Assembly (NCBI GenBank): GCA_034231615.1
Contig: CM067317.1
Coordinates: 20,357,379-20,421,378 of the forward strand
Length of the DNA stretch: 64,000 nt
Direction of reading: 5' to 3'
From: Meghimatium bilineatum
Lineage: Eukaryota; Mollusca; Gastropoda; Stylommatophora; Philomycidae
Below, piece by piece: positions 45,761 to 57,560 of the stretch. The notes under the pieces are model-generated. The model made no database searches and had not been told where the DNA came from. It was given only the letters and a program-made list of their open reading frames with translations. The position numbers and the translations under genes were made by a program. Position 1 is the first letter of the stretch. Each line of letters opens with the position of its first letter.

Positions 45761-48095
45761 TACATCTACAAGGTATTTTTGTTGTATGTCTGGTTGTTTT
45801 AGTACTGATGCGTCTATCTGTGGTTCTTGGACTCTTCTATTTACTATCTTTTTAAGTTTGACATTTAAGTAAACATAAATGACAGTAGTAAGGATTATGT
45901 GTGGTTTTGTGATGTTATTAATATACTTGTTAAAATGTAGAGACAACACAAGATATGTTGCATGAAAATAGTTCTGAAATGCAAGTCTTATTCTTCTTTC
46001 CATTTTGTATACATAAATATGTGAATTTACATACGTAAATCAATAATAAGTGAATTTACATAAGTAAATCGATAATACGTGAGGCTGATATTTACAATAT
46101 ATATAGTAAAGCAAAGCAATTGACCATTAACACTAAGTGTGTCTCAGAGATAGGCAACTTATTTAGGCTGGCGGACTGGATCTTTCTACGTGTGATATGA
46201 CGCAACAAACCTTTTTTTTAATCTGTTGGAGCTCCAAGAATTGTTGAGCCTAACGGGAATTGAACCAGACCGTTCAACGACACCAAATCGCCTAGCAACT
46301 CTCGTACACGAGATTTTCCGTACTTGACTAACAGCATCTCCAAAACAAGTTGCGATTTTGTCAAGACATTCAAGTTGAGAGGCGAATAGCGGCCACCTGT
46401 CAGGACCTTGTTTAAATTCTGTTCGTTGCTTATTTTTCCCCACTTTAGAAGATATTGTAAATTTATCTTGATAATTTATCATTTCCACCAGTAATTATGT
46501 GTACTATTTTAGAAATTTCCTTTTAAAAAGACCCGCGTATTGTAGGCAAAATCGAATCAACCGTTTCGGGATGGGGCGATTAGTGGTGCTGATACTATAC
46601 GTGTAACAGAGAGAACTGAACACCTGGTAACTTTATTTCTCAACAATTTGTAAGTCTGCCTGTTGCAAGCAACTGATCTTGTTTTGTTCTCATGTCATTC
46701 ATAAATGACCGTCTAAAATAAAGACCTAGGGATTAATGGAAAATCCAGCCTTTTTAATAACTCATCCAGCCATAGTCTTCTTGACTTACCACTGATTTTC
46801 ATTGGTCACTATGCTTTGTACGACAGTCAATGAAAATCAATTAAATAGTCAAATGCATCATTTTAAAAGGCTGGATTTCCCATTAACAAATATGAATTTA
46901 TTGCCAAAGGCCACGAGATTGAATCACTTGAGTGTCGATCATTGTGGATATTATTACTCTTCCATTCTTTTAATTGATCTTTAACGTTGATAAGCCCTGA
47001 TATAGGATAAGCCTATATCTTAAATATTGAATTCACCATAAGCTCGTTATCCTAGCTGTTAGATAAGCGATTATTGAAACTCTCTCTACCAACAACTGCT
47101 TTACCAATAACTGTGCCCAAAAGATAAACAGTCCACTTTAAAATGTCAATATTGAATTTATTCGCGAGGTAGCATAGAAATTTCATAGAAGTTTATGAAG
47201 CTTACCTAGAACTGTTTGTTTTGGCGTTGGTACTAGGCACTTACATTTCAATGTTTGTGTTATTGGTGTCGTTTGTTGCTTAGAACACCAACATGTCTGC
47301 GACATTCTTATTAAACTATGTAGGAAAAATATTGAAATCATAGGTGTGACCCATAAAATGATACAGTAGCAAAAAACACAAAGGCGTAAGTTGTACCGTC
47401 CAAAGACCAACTGTTATGAACAAATATTCTGGTGGTTAACAACATCATTATTTAATCTAGTGTATGTAGTTTCACCGTATACTTACATTCAGATGACTCG
47501 TATTTTATTTGAAGAGAGATGTCCAAGGAGAAACTAATATAGGCTTATATTAAAGCGACGGTTACCAGTGTAGTAACAATTAAATACTCAAAGAAATATT
47601 TAAACCAATTGGGGAAATCTCCTGCAAAGTGGTTGAACCATTTGCCTTACTCTCAATAGGTCACGGGTTAGATCTCAGGTAATGACGTCTTCTTTGGAAA
47701 TGCATTTTTCTGAGATTTTTGGGGGATTATCGCTTGAAGCTACAGAAATACGCATTATGAGTGGAATCTTTGGCAGTCGGCGTGTCTCTTCACTGAGAAG
47801 GTTGGACTATTAATGGAGAAACTCTAGTACAATGAAAGTTATTTCACTATTCCTTTAATAATTTGTAAGCTTTCCATATCAATAAGATATATAAAAATAA
47901 ACATTTAAAATGAAATATTTATGTAAATTTATTTATTTCAAACCGATAGAGTAATGATATTCATAATTAGACAAATAGGAGATCTAACGCCCTTGTTTCT
48001 AAAGCGTCAAGCGGTGAGACATTACATCCCATTTTCCGGATTACATCTTGATAACCAGTAAGGACTTCAAAATGAACTCACAGGAAGAAATTGTC
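45761..48095. other. Intergenic sequence with a possible weak SINE
   Basis: No gene recognised. At 47630-47690, GTGGTTGAACC followed by CGGGTTAGATCTC could be worn A and B boxes of a tRNA-derived SINE, but no other copy was found in the window. An inverted pair (TTAATGGAAAATCCAGCC at 46733 and AGGCTGGATTTCCCATTAA at 46868) frames 46733-46886. It could be a small MITE. Confidence 0.35.
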
Positions 48096-48312
48096 ACATT
48101 TACCATACACACAAACCCATTGCATGAAACTTTATGTATTAATTCCACAATAATGTGTTTGTAAACTTTTCACATTTACATACATACAAACTCATTACCT
48201 GAAACTATACATTAATTCCATAATAATGCGTTTGTAAACTTGTCACACTTACATACACACAAACTCATTACCTGAAACTATGTATTAATTCCACAATAAT
48301 GTGTTTGTAAAC
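48096..48312. repeat. Tandem repeat, three units of ~70 bp
   Basis: Units share ACACAAACTCATTACCTGAA, TATTAATTCCA and TAATGTGTTTGTAAAC. Imperfect. Confidence 0.8.
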
Positions 48313-48424
48313 GTGCTCATTAAGTTAACATCGTAAGTAAAAACAATTATTATTATTCAGCACACGTTCTTAAACTCATGATAGTTTGCAGGATTTATTT
48401 CAGAGATCAGAATTATGTCATGGT

Positions 48425-48718
48425 TCGCCCGTGTGTTGCCGGGACCCGAAAGGGGAGCAAAGAATAGCAACACTGTTTACCTTCCATGCATGTTGTAATA
48501 GGCGACTAAGGAGGTTATAGGATGGAGTTGGCTGGCCCATCCCATATACAGTCACTGACCCAAAGCCATGTTGAAGTCGGATGTGTCAGCCGAAAGGCGC
48601 AGATATCGCAGCAATGTTGTAAACCATGACACAACGCATTCCGTTCTCCGGACTACATCCTGCTAATCTGCAGGAGTTCGAGAACGAACGCAGAAGAAGA
48701 AGAAGAATGTCATGGTTT
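48425..48718 (+). repeat. Dispersed retroposon family A, longest copy
   Basis: About 290 bp: GGACCCGAAAGGGGAGCAAA at the head, GCGACTAAGGAGGTTATAGG, GAAGTCGGATGTGTCAGCC, ATGACACAACGCATTCCGTT, and the end GAGAACGAACGCAGAAGAAG with (AAG)n. The tail resembles the end of the RNase H LINE (GTGAACGAAAGAAGAAGAAG), which may have supplied its retrotransposition machinery. Confidence 0.75.
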
Positions 48719-49007
48719 ACAGATTGGCAGCAATATATCTTTTTTTTATTATACACAACCAACTTCTAAATGGCTTTTGAGTAGTTTGATCCGTTATGGG
48801 TAAAACGGCCCTAAATTTCATTATCAGTCTCTTGCGAAATGCGCGGTAGGAAGGTCGAGTGTTTTTCTTCTAGTTCGCAGTTTAACATGTCCACACATCA
48901 AGTCAGGTTTTTAAAAAAAATAAATGCCACTGTAGACTATTTGAATACTTCTCAGTGCTCCAATATAGCTTTCTGTGGATGCCGCCAGTAGTATACAGCC
49001 AGCATAA

Positions 49008-49140
49008 TGATACGTGGGTCAGTTGGTCAGTTGGGTCTGTCAAGGTCAACAGACCCGAACAGACCCGAACAGACCCATGATCCGTCAAGGTCAACTGACC
49101 CGGAACTGACCCGGAACTGACCCAGTGTCTGTAAAGATCA
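49008..49140. repeat. Short inverted and direct repeat cluster
   Basis: GGTCAGTTGGGTCTGTCAAG and its near reverse complement (GAACTGACCC repeated, AACAGACCCGAACAGACCC) are packed into 130 bp, so the strand could fold into hairpins. Function unknown. Confidence 0.6.
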
Positions 49141-49229
49141 ACGGGGCAAGGGAACAACGGCCCTGGATAAGCTTTTATGACATGGTGGGAGGGGATGTAG
49201 GTGGTACCAATTGGTACCACAACCAATGA

Positions 49230-49395
49230 ATGGTCACCGAAACCGGCCGTACTCGCGCGGTGTATGTGTGGGCCCGGAGCGAAACCGGTCGAAACCGGCG
49301 GAACCCGCGCGGTGTGTGTGTGGGCCCGGAGCGGGCGGGGCGGCGGATGGGGTGGGGCGGCGAGGCCCCCGACCCTGAAAACTGGAAAAGGGGTG
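49230..49395. other. GC-rich island heading a tandem array
   Basis: About 150 bp much richer in G+C and CpG than its surroundings, with a 27-bp block (CGCGCGGTGT, GTGTGGGCCCGGAGCG) present twice. It lies just upstream of the ~340-bp tandem array. It may be a promoter-like CpG-rich patch or the edge of a repeat element. There is no coding evidence. Confidence 0.5.
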
Positions 49396-49464
49396 GGTGG
49401 GATTTTCCCTTTAGATTTTGTGATAAAGAAAACGTCTATGGAAAGTTACAATTAATGAGGTCAT

Positions 49465-50730
49465 TATAACCAGGTCATACGGTGGGGGGTCATCTCTACC
49501 ATATGTAGATCTAGGTCAATTCCTTAGAAGGCATAGTACTGACGTGTGTGCCACTTGTGTTTAAAATTCAAATTCTGACCAGCAAAACACCATAAAATTT
49601 TATGGTACAAGGTCAATTAACCATCTGGTGGGGCACGGAAACTTACAGTGAATGATGTCAGCATAGCCCGATTACGTTGTCGGGGTCATCCATAACACTA
49701 CTCTATTAAGATCTGGTTCAAACTGTACGATGACATAACACAGACGCGTACTTTTCCACAAAGAATATGGGATGGAAACTTTGAAAGAATGAGGTTAGCA
49801 TAACCAGGTTAAACGGTGGGTGGTCATATATACCTCTACCATATTTAGATCTAGGTCAATTCCTTAGAAGGCATAGCATACCGGGTGTGCCACTTGTGTT
49901 TAAAATTCAAATTCCGACCAGCAAAACACCATAAAACTTTACGATACAAGGTCAATTAACCATCTGTTAGGGCCCGGAAACTTACAGTGAATGATGTCGG
50001 GGTCATCCATAATACTACTCTATTTAGATCTGGTTCAAACTGTACGATGACATAACACAGATGCATACTTTTCCACAAAGAAAATGGGCTGGAAACTTAG
50101 AAAGAATGAGGTCAGCATAACCGGGTTAAAAGGTGGGGGTCATATATACATCTACCATATTTAGATCTAGGTCAATTCCTTAGCAGGAATAGTACTGACG
50201 TGTGTGCCACTTGTATTTAAAATTCAAATTCTGACCAGCAAAACACCATAAAATTTTACGATACAAGGTCAATTAGCCATCTGGTGGTGCACGGAAACTT
50301 ACACCAAATGTTGTCAGCATAACCCCGGTTACGCTGTCGGGGTCATCCATAACACTACCCTATTTAGATCTGGTTCAAACTGTACAATGATATAACACAG
50401 ATGCATACTTTTCCACAAAGAAAATGGGTTGGAAACTTACAATGAATGAGGTCAGCATAACCAGATCATACGGTGGGGGTCATATATACCTCTACCATAT
50501 TTAAATTTAAGTCAATTCATTAGAAGGAATAGCACTGACGTGTGTGCCACTAGTGTTAAAAATTGAAATTCCGACCAGCAAAACACCATAAAACTTTACG
50601 TTTCAAGGTTGAGTAGCCATCTGTTAGGGCACGGGCTATTTCAATATATGATCATTAGCGAACTTTTCCACAAAGAAACCGATACTGGAATCTTAGCACG
50701 AATGATGTCAGCATAATCCGATCACGCAAC
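49465..50730. repeat. Tandem array of ~340-bp units, about four copies
   Basis: Units begin near 49468, 49812, 50120 and 50460. Each carries ATCTAGGTCAATTCCTTAG, GTGTGCCACTTGTGTTTAAA, GACCAGCAAAACACCATAAA, GTCGGGGTCATCCATAACAC and CTTTTCCACAAAGAA. The second unit is ~35 bp shorter. Copies are similar but not identical. No coding potential is visible. Confidence 0.92.
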
Positions 50731-51499
50731 CAGTATATGAAAGCGAACACCCTTTATCTATCTTAGCTGTCTCTGTATATAATCACTATAAGCATGGTTG
50801 GTGTCCGAATGTAGGGATATCGTTTTGTGATCATGCTATATTATTATTAATGATATTAATATACTGATACAAATGCTATTTAAATTATTAGTTTGAATTT
50901 CAAACAGTATTTTACAAAATATTTCCAGCTCTATGAAATAGTTTAAAGGAAAAATAAATCCCTATATAAACTCCTGTGATAAACCACAGGTAAAGTGTAA
51001 CGGCTTAATTACTGGCTCGAGACGGCGTACGCGTGTCAATCGATAATCACCAAGCGTGACGGCTTGACCACAGTGTAAAATGTATTAGAGTAACACAGAC
51101 ACTGACAAAATAATTGGGGGTAATTATAAGAAACATATATATATGCATGAAGCATACATAAGCGTGAACATGTCGCATTCATAACATTCCTTGAATTACT
51201 GAAAACGGTTAAAAATTAGTCTTACTATTAAACAATGAAAATTTTTAAAAACTGGTCTGTTAAATGCTTACAAAACGGCCACCTGGTAGAGATTAACACC
51301 TTCTGTTATGACTAGCGTCTCTGGCATCTTTATTACCATAATTTTGAATATTTGTAAACCTCACTATACAACACGATTTAGCGCTGTGTTATGAGTGTTC
51401 TCAAACTCCCTAAGTCTTCGTACATATATAGTTAAATATACCTTGGTGTAAGAATTAGAAATTGTACCAAATTAATACAATTTCATTATTACAGGCCCT
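50731..51499. other. No recognisable feature
   Basis: AT-rich sequence without a gene or repeat I recognise. Confidence 0.3.
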
Positions 51500-51624
<125 letters not shown>

Positions 51625-52698
51625 TGTTTTTCTTTCCGTTCTTCCTAGCTTCGGCCTTTTCTTTTGTTTATCTTCATGTTAAAGGTTTGGTATGTTTGAT
51701 GTAATCTGGGTGTTTATCTTTGTATGTGTTCTTATGACGCTGGTAGTAGTGATTGGTCGTCTGCGAAGCGCAATTCGTTGAGTTATCTCTTATATTGTTT
51801 TCTTCAGTTGTTTTTGCTGCTTTGGTGATGTGATCTAAGTATGTTATATATAGATGGCCACACACACACACACACATACTTACAGATATTTTCAAAGCTC
51901 TGTAGCGTGTTTAAATCTTTACAAAAGAAACATTTGACATATATGCACATTCTCAAACTCCCCCCCCCCCCTTACAGTTGAGTGATTCTAAGTTGTTATC
52001 AAACACGGTTCGGGGTTGCCACACAATTGGAGTTATTAATAAACAATCTTTTTAATGTTAAATTTTAAAGAAAGGAGCGCATTAATCATAATATGAATAA
52101 GGGTCTCCACACATTCTTCTGTGCCTTGGCCAATGGTTCTCATTATTTTATGCTTATATTCAAGTGCTTCTCACATTGTAAAATTGAAAATTATGGTGCT
52201 GGGTGGTTAATATAACTCATATAACAAAAATGTTCTCAGTATATTCACACTAGCTTCTATCATATTCTACCCTGTTTAATATTTTCTTAGTATGTTCTCA
52301 CTAGGCTCTGCAACTATTTTCTCACTTCACGCTTTAGCCATGGTCGCCGGGTGGTCTCTGTATGAGTTTCAACTATGTTCTACCATATTATCAGTATGGT
52401 CTCGCTAGCTTCTAACATTGTCTACTTTGGGTCAATATTTTCTTAGTATATTCTCGGTAGGTTCTTCAATTATGTTTTCAGTCCCCGTTTCAATTATGGT
52501 ATCTCTCTTTTAAGTTATTGTTTCTTTGCCAACAGTTCTCATAATAACATATATCCCACACCACAAACGTCATGTTTATCAGTTTTCTGAATTAGCAGTT
52601 CTATACCCATAATAGTTACCCTACCTTTAAATAACACAGAGGAAAAGGCCAAGGGTTCTCACACCTTTAGGGTGGTTTGGGTGCTTGAATTAACTTGA

Positions 52699-52965
52699 CT
52701 AGCTTATGACCCCAAACCATGATGGGGTTTCTAATGTTATCTTGGTCTGTGTATAACCCTTGTATAAAGCAGTTCTGGGCTCAGCAGGTCTACCTATATC
52801 GAATATATAGAGAGCGAAGGTTCTGTTCTTCATGATCTGTGGATAACTTCTGAGTTCTGTACCGGTCAATAACTTGAACCTCTGTAGTTTATAGAAGCTT
52901 TCTTTGTAGCAAGACATAGCATATAGTACAACGAAACAGACAATACACATATACAAATATAACAA
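52699..52965 (-). CDS. Small membrane-type ORF, left arm
   Basis: Mirror of 60333-60599. The likely ATG is six codons in from the first open codon. The N-terminus MCIVCFVVLYAMSCYKES has a hydrophobic stretch, and the C-terminal half is polar (GRPAEPRTALYKGYTQTKIT). Not recognised. It is perhaps a single-pass membrane protein of the virus-like element. Confidence 0.4.
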   Translation of the reverse strand: MLYLYMCIVCFVVLYAMSCYKESFYKLQRFKLLTGTELRSYPQIMKNRTFALYIFDIGRPAEPRTALYKGYTQTKITLETPSWFGVIS

Positions 52966-53178
52966 TGATTAAAGTCGAACCATAAAACGTGATAGACATA
53001 TTTTTTCAGAGATATAAAACATATTTATTTTATGATTCGCATACCTTTTTCCAAAATAATTAAGAAAGAATAAAAAAAGGTTCATGGTATATTTGACTGT
53101 TCATAGGAGTCACAGTTGGTTGTAGTTTTCGTCTCCTGGTTGGCTTCTTCTTTTTCTGTTCTGGTTGGTTGTGGGTTG

Positions 53179-53480
53179 CTACAGGCATCTCAGGTACATA
53201 TGTGGGTTCGTAGTCGGTGTAGACATTTTGTTGGCTGTATTAGTAACTGTGTTTGCAGCTGGAGCAGTTGAATCGGTTTTTGTGCCAAAAACACCACACA
53301 CTCTATCAAATTCTTTCAGAATGACCTCTCGGAGGTCTACGAGGTCTACAAATTCTTGACGACTCATTGTGATGCCGGTTCTAGTTGGATACTTTATATT
53401 TGCATCACCATAGTAACGCCGAACATGGATAAGTGGTCTCTTGAATGATGTTACGGCTACATCATTAACACCATCACCTA
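53179..53480 (-). pseudogene. PC4/SUB1-like fragment, left arm
   Basis: Mirror of 59820-60120 (see there). Fossil copy of a virus-like gene with a PC4-type single-stranded-DNA-binding core. It looks broken or incomplete. Confidence 0.4.
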
Positions 53481-53685
53481 ATGGTTTATCATATCATTGC
53501 CTCTGGAAAAATAGGTAGTTGAGGACCTCATATTCCTAATTATTGAAATGACAGTACACCATATTGAAATGACAGTTTATTTTCCCAGTGTGTGACTGTG
53601 AAACGTGGAAATATAAGCGGCAGTGACACATCAAGCCCTTTTAACATTAATAGAGCAAGGACAAATGGTGAGTTAGTCAACTTAA

Positions 53686-54650
53686 TCATTGGGCTGGTTC
53701 AAAGCTTTTTTTGAAATGATGAGGTCTGTCTAAAGTGTAAGCCTGACTATTATTTCTTCCCTGTTCGTAGTGATCTATGATCTTACGCCTATGGGTGCTA
53801 TCAAGCAAGGGTGAAATGACTAGCTCAAGCTCATTGACCCGCCTTTGAAACAGTTCCCGGTCTAAAGCAAAATAACTTCTTGTGTAATGATGAGCTTCAG
53901 CCACAAAAATATAGGTAGTTATCAATTTACCCCCTGTAGCAAAATGAACCTGTAGAGTAAACAAGAGGAATATCCATTAGCTCGGCTTGTTACACTTACT
54001 TATAGGTTAGCACACTTAAGAAAAGAAAGTTCGCATTAGCTGTACGTGCATATTATTATACACTAGTTACTCCACCACGGATATAATCCGCCCCCGGTGT
54101 AGTGATATCATAGGAAGAAAAAGTACCACGACAAAATAGTCTCTGTTCGGTAATGATATTATTATTATTATTTTATTTTTTTTCAAAGGTTAGCCTAAAC
54201 ACAAACAACTAAACTCCAATTACCGCCTTACAACAACAACCAATATATGTATACATACACATAATACCTTTCTACGACCCTGTTTGCTTTCAGTTCCTGA
54301 GACAGCGTGACAACGGGCGATGGTAGTGGTAGGATAATCATACTCCCATTTAGCATTAATCTAAGTGATGGTAAACATGATTCTAGACTATTGGTCCCTG
54401 ACTCACCAGCTAGATGAATGGTTTCTGTCTCGGATGATGGGTCTGATACGGCTTCACTTCTGGGTTTAAAGAGCGTGGCTAGCGTTAAAGGTGAATTAAA
54501 GACAGAGCAGCTTATCGGGGACATCGACATATCTTCATTGTCTGACCACCCATCACTGTCTTCATTACTACCAACGCCCTCAGTTGCCTCAGAAGCTGAA
54601 CACCAAGAAAAAAGGCTCCCAAGTGGACATCTATCGAGTTGCATTTTCAC
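53686..54650 (-). CDS. PPP1R15 (GADD34/CReP)-like gene, left arm
   Basis: Mirror of 58645-59613 (see there). The 92-codon piece at 53964-53686 with the PPP1R15-type core is the same as in the right arm. The upstream acidic piece (54650 on) is close but not identical to its partner, so the two copies are not mere reflections of each other. Treated as a fossil of a virus-like element. At least one copy looks broken. Confidence 0.6.
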
Positions 54651-55066
54651 TGGCGACGTTGGTCGTATCGGCTTTTTGTTGTTGGGGTTTAAAAGACACT
54701 AATTATGGAGAAGCCACACCTACCAGCTGCCTACGGGTAATGTTAGTGCCTATAAGAGTGAAGTGTATTATAGGGTTTGTGTGCCGCCTTCAACATTAAC
54801 CGCTACCAGTAATAATCTGCCGAACTAGCTAAACTCACCCGCACCGCATAAACAATAGCTAAACATATAGGGTAGCTTGTTATGGGGTTGTACCTGAGCA
54901 ATACGTAGTGAAAATTTTATTAGTGTGTAACCTATACATAAAGGATGAAAAAAGGCTACCCTTCGTCATTGTCTTAAACATGCACACCTCTGAGAATGAC
55001 ATCTCAGCACGGGCTATAAATACGACAGCATATGATTCTGATACTAACAAACGAGCAAACACCTAG

Positions 55067-55073
55067 TTTTATA
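55067..55073 (-). promoter_or_regulatory. TATA box, left arm
   Basis: TATAAAA on the minus strand, mirror of the box at 58222-58228. It stands upstream of the PPP1R15-like region and reads towards it. Confidence 0.4.
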
Positions 55074-55734
55074 TACGAACCAGCTACACCAATCGCCTGT
55101 ATTGCACTATTGAAGCACAACCGAATAGGCAATACAGGTTTTGTACTGTGCACACACTTGGAGTAACCCATTCATCCCATTGGGTGATGTGTGTATATTT
55201 GTAGGACCAAACATTTTAAAAAAATCATACGTTATCGGCACTTACTAATAGAAACTACCGGAACTTGGTCATTTTGAAGAATGACTTATGTAAGTAATGT
55301 TGTTAATATCTGAACAGGTGGTTTGTTATTCTAACAGGATTTTCAATCATAGTATTGTTTTTGGCTCTTCTTCTTCAGACATGGGTTAACGGGCACATTC
55401 GCTACCTTTTCTATGGTATTTTGATGTTAAATTTAATATCTGATATGTGTGAAATTCTATAGGGTCTTGGTTGTTGGTCCGTTTTGGTAGTTGCCAGCAT
55501 GTGGGCGTGGAAAAAAGTTGGTGTAAATGTGAATACATTTGTGTATTTTTGGTGTGTATAGATACACTAACATCCCGGTGATATATTTGGGTCGTATTTA
55601 TTACTATTGTTGTGCTCGTTGTATATGTATATTGTTTGAGCTGTGTATGTATAGCCTGATTATGAGTTAGGGCTAACTATGTTTGTTATCTGCTTGGGAA
55701 TTGGCTTATTTACGCAGTCCATCTATTTTCCACA

Positions 55735-56393
55735 GACTAAGACGTCCACCAAAACCTTCCGGTGTGTTCAATGCTTGAAACCATTCAGTCGCCTTTACAC
55801 ACTGCAAAGACATACACAAGATCTTCACCTTAAAAAAAAGACATAACTGTAATTTTTGTGTTAATGTTTACACAGACGCTTCAACATTAAGACAGCACAA
55901 ACAGAAGTGTCATACACCCCAATTAGTAACAACGGATGGGACTTTTAAACCTAGCGAGGGGCATCATAGTAATTTAACACCAACCAAGAACATGATACTA
56001 GTTGATCCCCAGGTGGTCGACACCTTGCTGTATAAAACAGTCTATAAACCACCTGCTTCTTTAACTGATTCTACGGGTGAGTTGGACCAAGATATGCGGG
56101 CGGTTTTATCTCGTGGTGATTTAACCAATCATGAAAAATCTACACTATACCAAAAAACATTACAACAGTATTTGAATCGACTCAGTCAATACAAAAACAT
56201 ACCGATGAAGCTATTAGAGAGCACGCAGTGTTCGGTACCAAGTGCCTTAATACAGAAAGATGAAGAACCCACTGAGAAAATTCCAGAGAAAGGCGAAGTG
56301 ATGTCTAAGATGCCACTGCTTCAACATAGGCGGGTATCTAAAAGAACAAAATGTAAAACAATGGACAAAAGTCTGATTTGGGATAAGTGGTAG
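55735..56393 (+). CDS. Zinc-finger / MILVDP protein of Polinton-adintovirus type, left arm
   Basis: The downstream open part (55992-56393, 133 codons) starts MILVDPQVVDTLLYKTVYK, then has LDQDMRAVLSRGDLTNHEKS and LYQKTLQQYLNRLSQYKN, and ends in a basic region (RRVSKRTKCK) and DKW. Just upstream two C2H2-like fingers are visible (CVQCLKPFSRLYTLQRH and CNFCVNVYTDASTLRQH). A finger pair followed by an M-LVDP start and a LYxQTLQRYL-like helix is, to my recollection, a recurrent protein of animal Polinton/adintovirus elements. This is family memory, not a search. No capsid, polymerase or integrase is visible in the arms. Fossil, and the region as a whole looks broken. Confidence 0.5.
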
Positions 56394-56616
56394 AAAAACT
56401 GTAGAAGGCAACGCCCCATTACACAACAACTTATCGCCTGTTTAAACTAATATGATACTTATATATATATATTACATTAATAAGCAAAATAAAATAAGAA
56501 AACCACAACCATGTTGTTGTATTTTGTCTGTATTTGTGTGTATGTGTGTGTGTGTGTGCCTGTGTAAAAAAAAAAAATTGCTCATAAACATAAAAAAACT
56601 ATGCCGATTTCCCTCC

Positions 56617-56682
56617 TAGCACGGGATCCCATGTAGATACATGATAAAAGACCCCCCGTGTTACACGGGATCCCGTGCTAGG
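56617..56682. repeat. Centre of the inverted repeat: 36-bp spacer with nested small palindromes
   Basis: The arms stop pairing at 56630/56667. The 36-bp spacer (56631-56666) contains GTGTTACAC (perfect but for its middle base). The junctions contain CACGGGATCCCGTG on the right and, across the left junction, a CATGTAGATACATG inverted pair. Such nested palindromes are reminiscent of hairpin or terminal sequences of linear DNA genomes, but they may simply be the seed of a foldback event. Confidence 0.8.
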
Positions 56683-56901
56683 AGGGAAATCGGCATAGTT
56701 TTTTTATGTTTATGAGCAATCTTTTTTTTTTACACAGGCACACACACACACATACACACAAATACAGACAAAATACAACAACATGGTTGTGGTTTTCTTA
56801 TTTTATTTTGCTTATTAATGTAATATATATATATAAGTATCATATTAGTTTAAACAGGCGATAAGTTGTTGTGTAATGGGGCGTTGCCTTCTACAGTTTT
56901 T

Positions 56902-57560
56902 CTACCACTTATCCCAAATCAGACTTTTGTCCATTGTTTTACATTTTGTTCTTTTAGATACCCGCCTATGTTGAAGCAGTGGCATCTTAGACATCACTTC
57001 GCCTTTCTCTGGAATTTTCTCAGTGGGTTCTTCATCTTTCTGTATTAAGGCACTTGGTACCGAACACTGCGTGCTCTCTAATAGCTTCATCGGTATGTTT
57101 TTGTATTGACTGAGTCGATTCAAATACTGTTGTAATGTTTTTTGGTATAGTGTAGATTTTTCATGATTGGTTAAATCACCACGAGATAAAACCGCCCGCA
57201 TATCTTGGTCCAACTCACCCGTAGAATCAGTTAAAGAAGCAGGTGGTTTATAGACTGTTTTATACAGCAAGGTGTCGACCACCTGGGGATCAACTAGTAT
57301 CATGTTCTTGGTTGGTGTTAAATTACTATGATGCCCCTCGCTAGGTTTAAAAGTCCCATCCGTTGTTACTAATTGGGGTGTATGACACTTCTGTTTGTGC
57401 TGTCTTAATGTTGAAGCGTCTGTGTAAACATTAACACAAAAATTACAGTTATGTCTTTTTTTTAAGGTGAAGATCTTGTGTATGTCTTTGCAGTGTGTAA
57501 AGGCGACTGAATGGTTTCAAGCATTGAACACACCGGAAGGTTTTGGTGGACGTCTTAGTC
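56902..57560 (-). CDS. Zinc-finger / MILVDP protein, right arm
   Basis: Mirror copy of 55735-56393. The 133-codon part (57303-56902) has the same predicted protein as in the left arm. Both copies read towards the centre of the palindrome, opposite to the other genes of the arm. Confidence 0.5.

Larger units (their letters stand above)
52104..56630 (+). repeat. Left arm of a giant inverted repeat (virus-like element)
   Basis: Mirrors 56667-61195. Paired positions sum to 113295-113299 along the whole length, so the arms differ in length by only a few bases over 4.5 kb. The outer limit is set by where the right arm hits the assembly gap, so homology may have gone further. The arm contains the same four coding regions as the right arm in mirrored orientation. 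Near the spacer both arms carry a (TG/CA)n run and an A/T homopolymer. Confidence 0.97.

Noticed and set aside
54418-54702. 94-codon frame and its mirror at 58593-58877
   Set aside because: Antisense of the acidic part of the PPP1R15-like gene; the composition is explained by the sense frame.
56247-56429. 60-codon minus frame and its mirror at 56866-57048
   Set aside because: Antisense shadow of the zinc-finger/MILVDP gene.
56631-56666. Spacer as a leftover sequencing hairpin adapter
   Set aside because: The sequence does not look like the common long-read hairpin adapter, and the arms differ slightly. A misassembly without an adapter remains possible.
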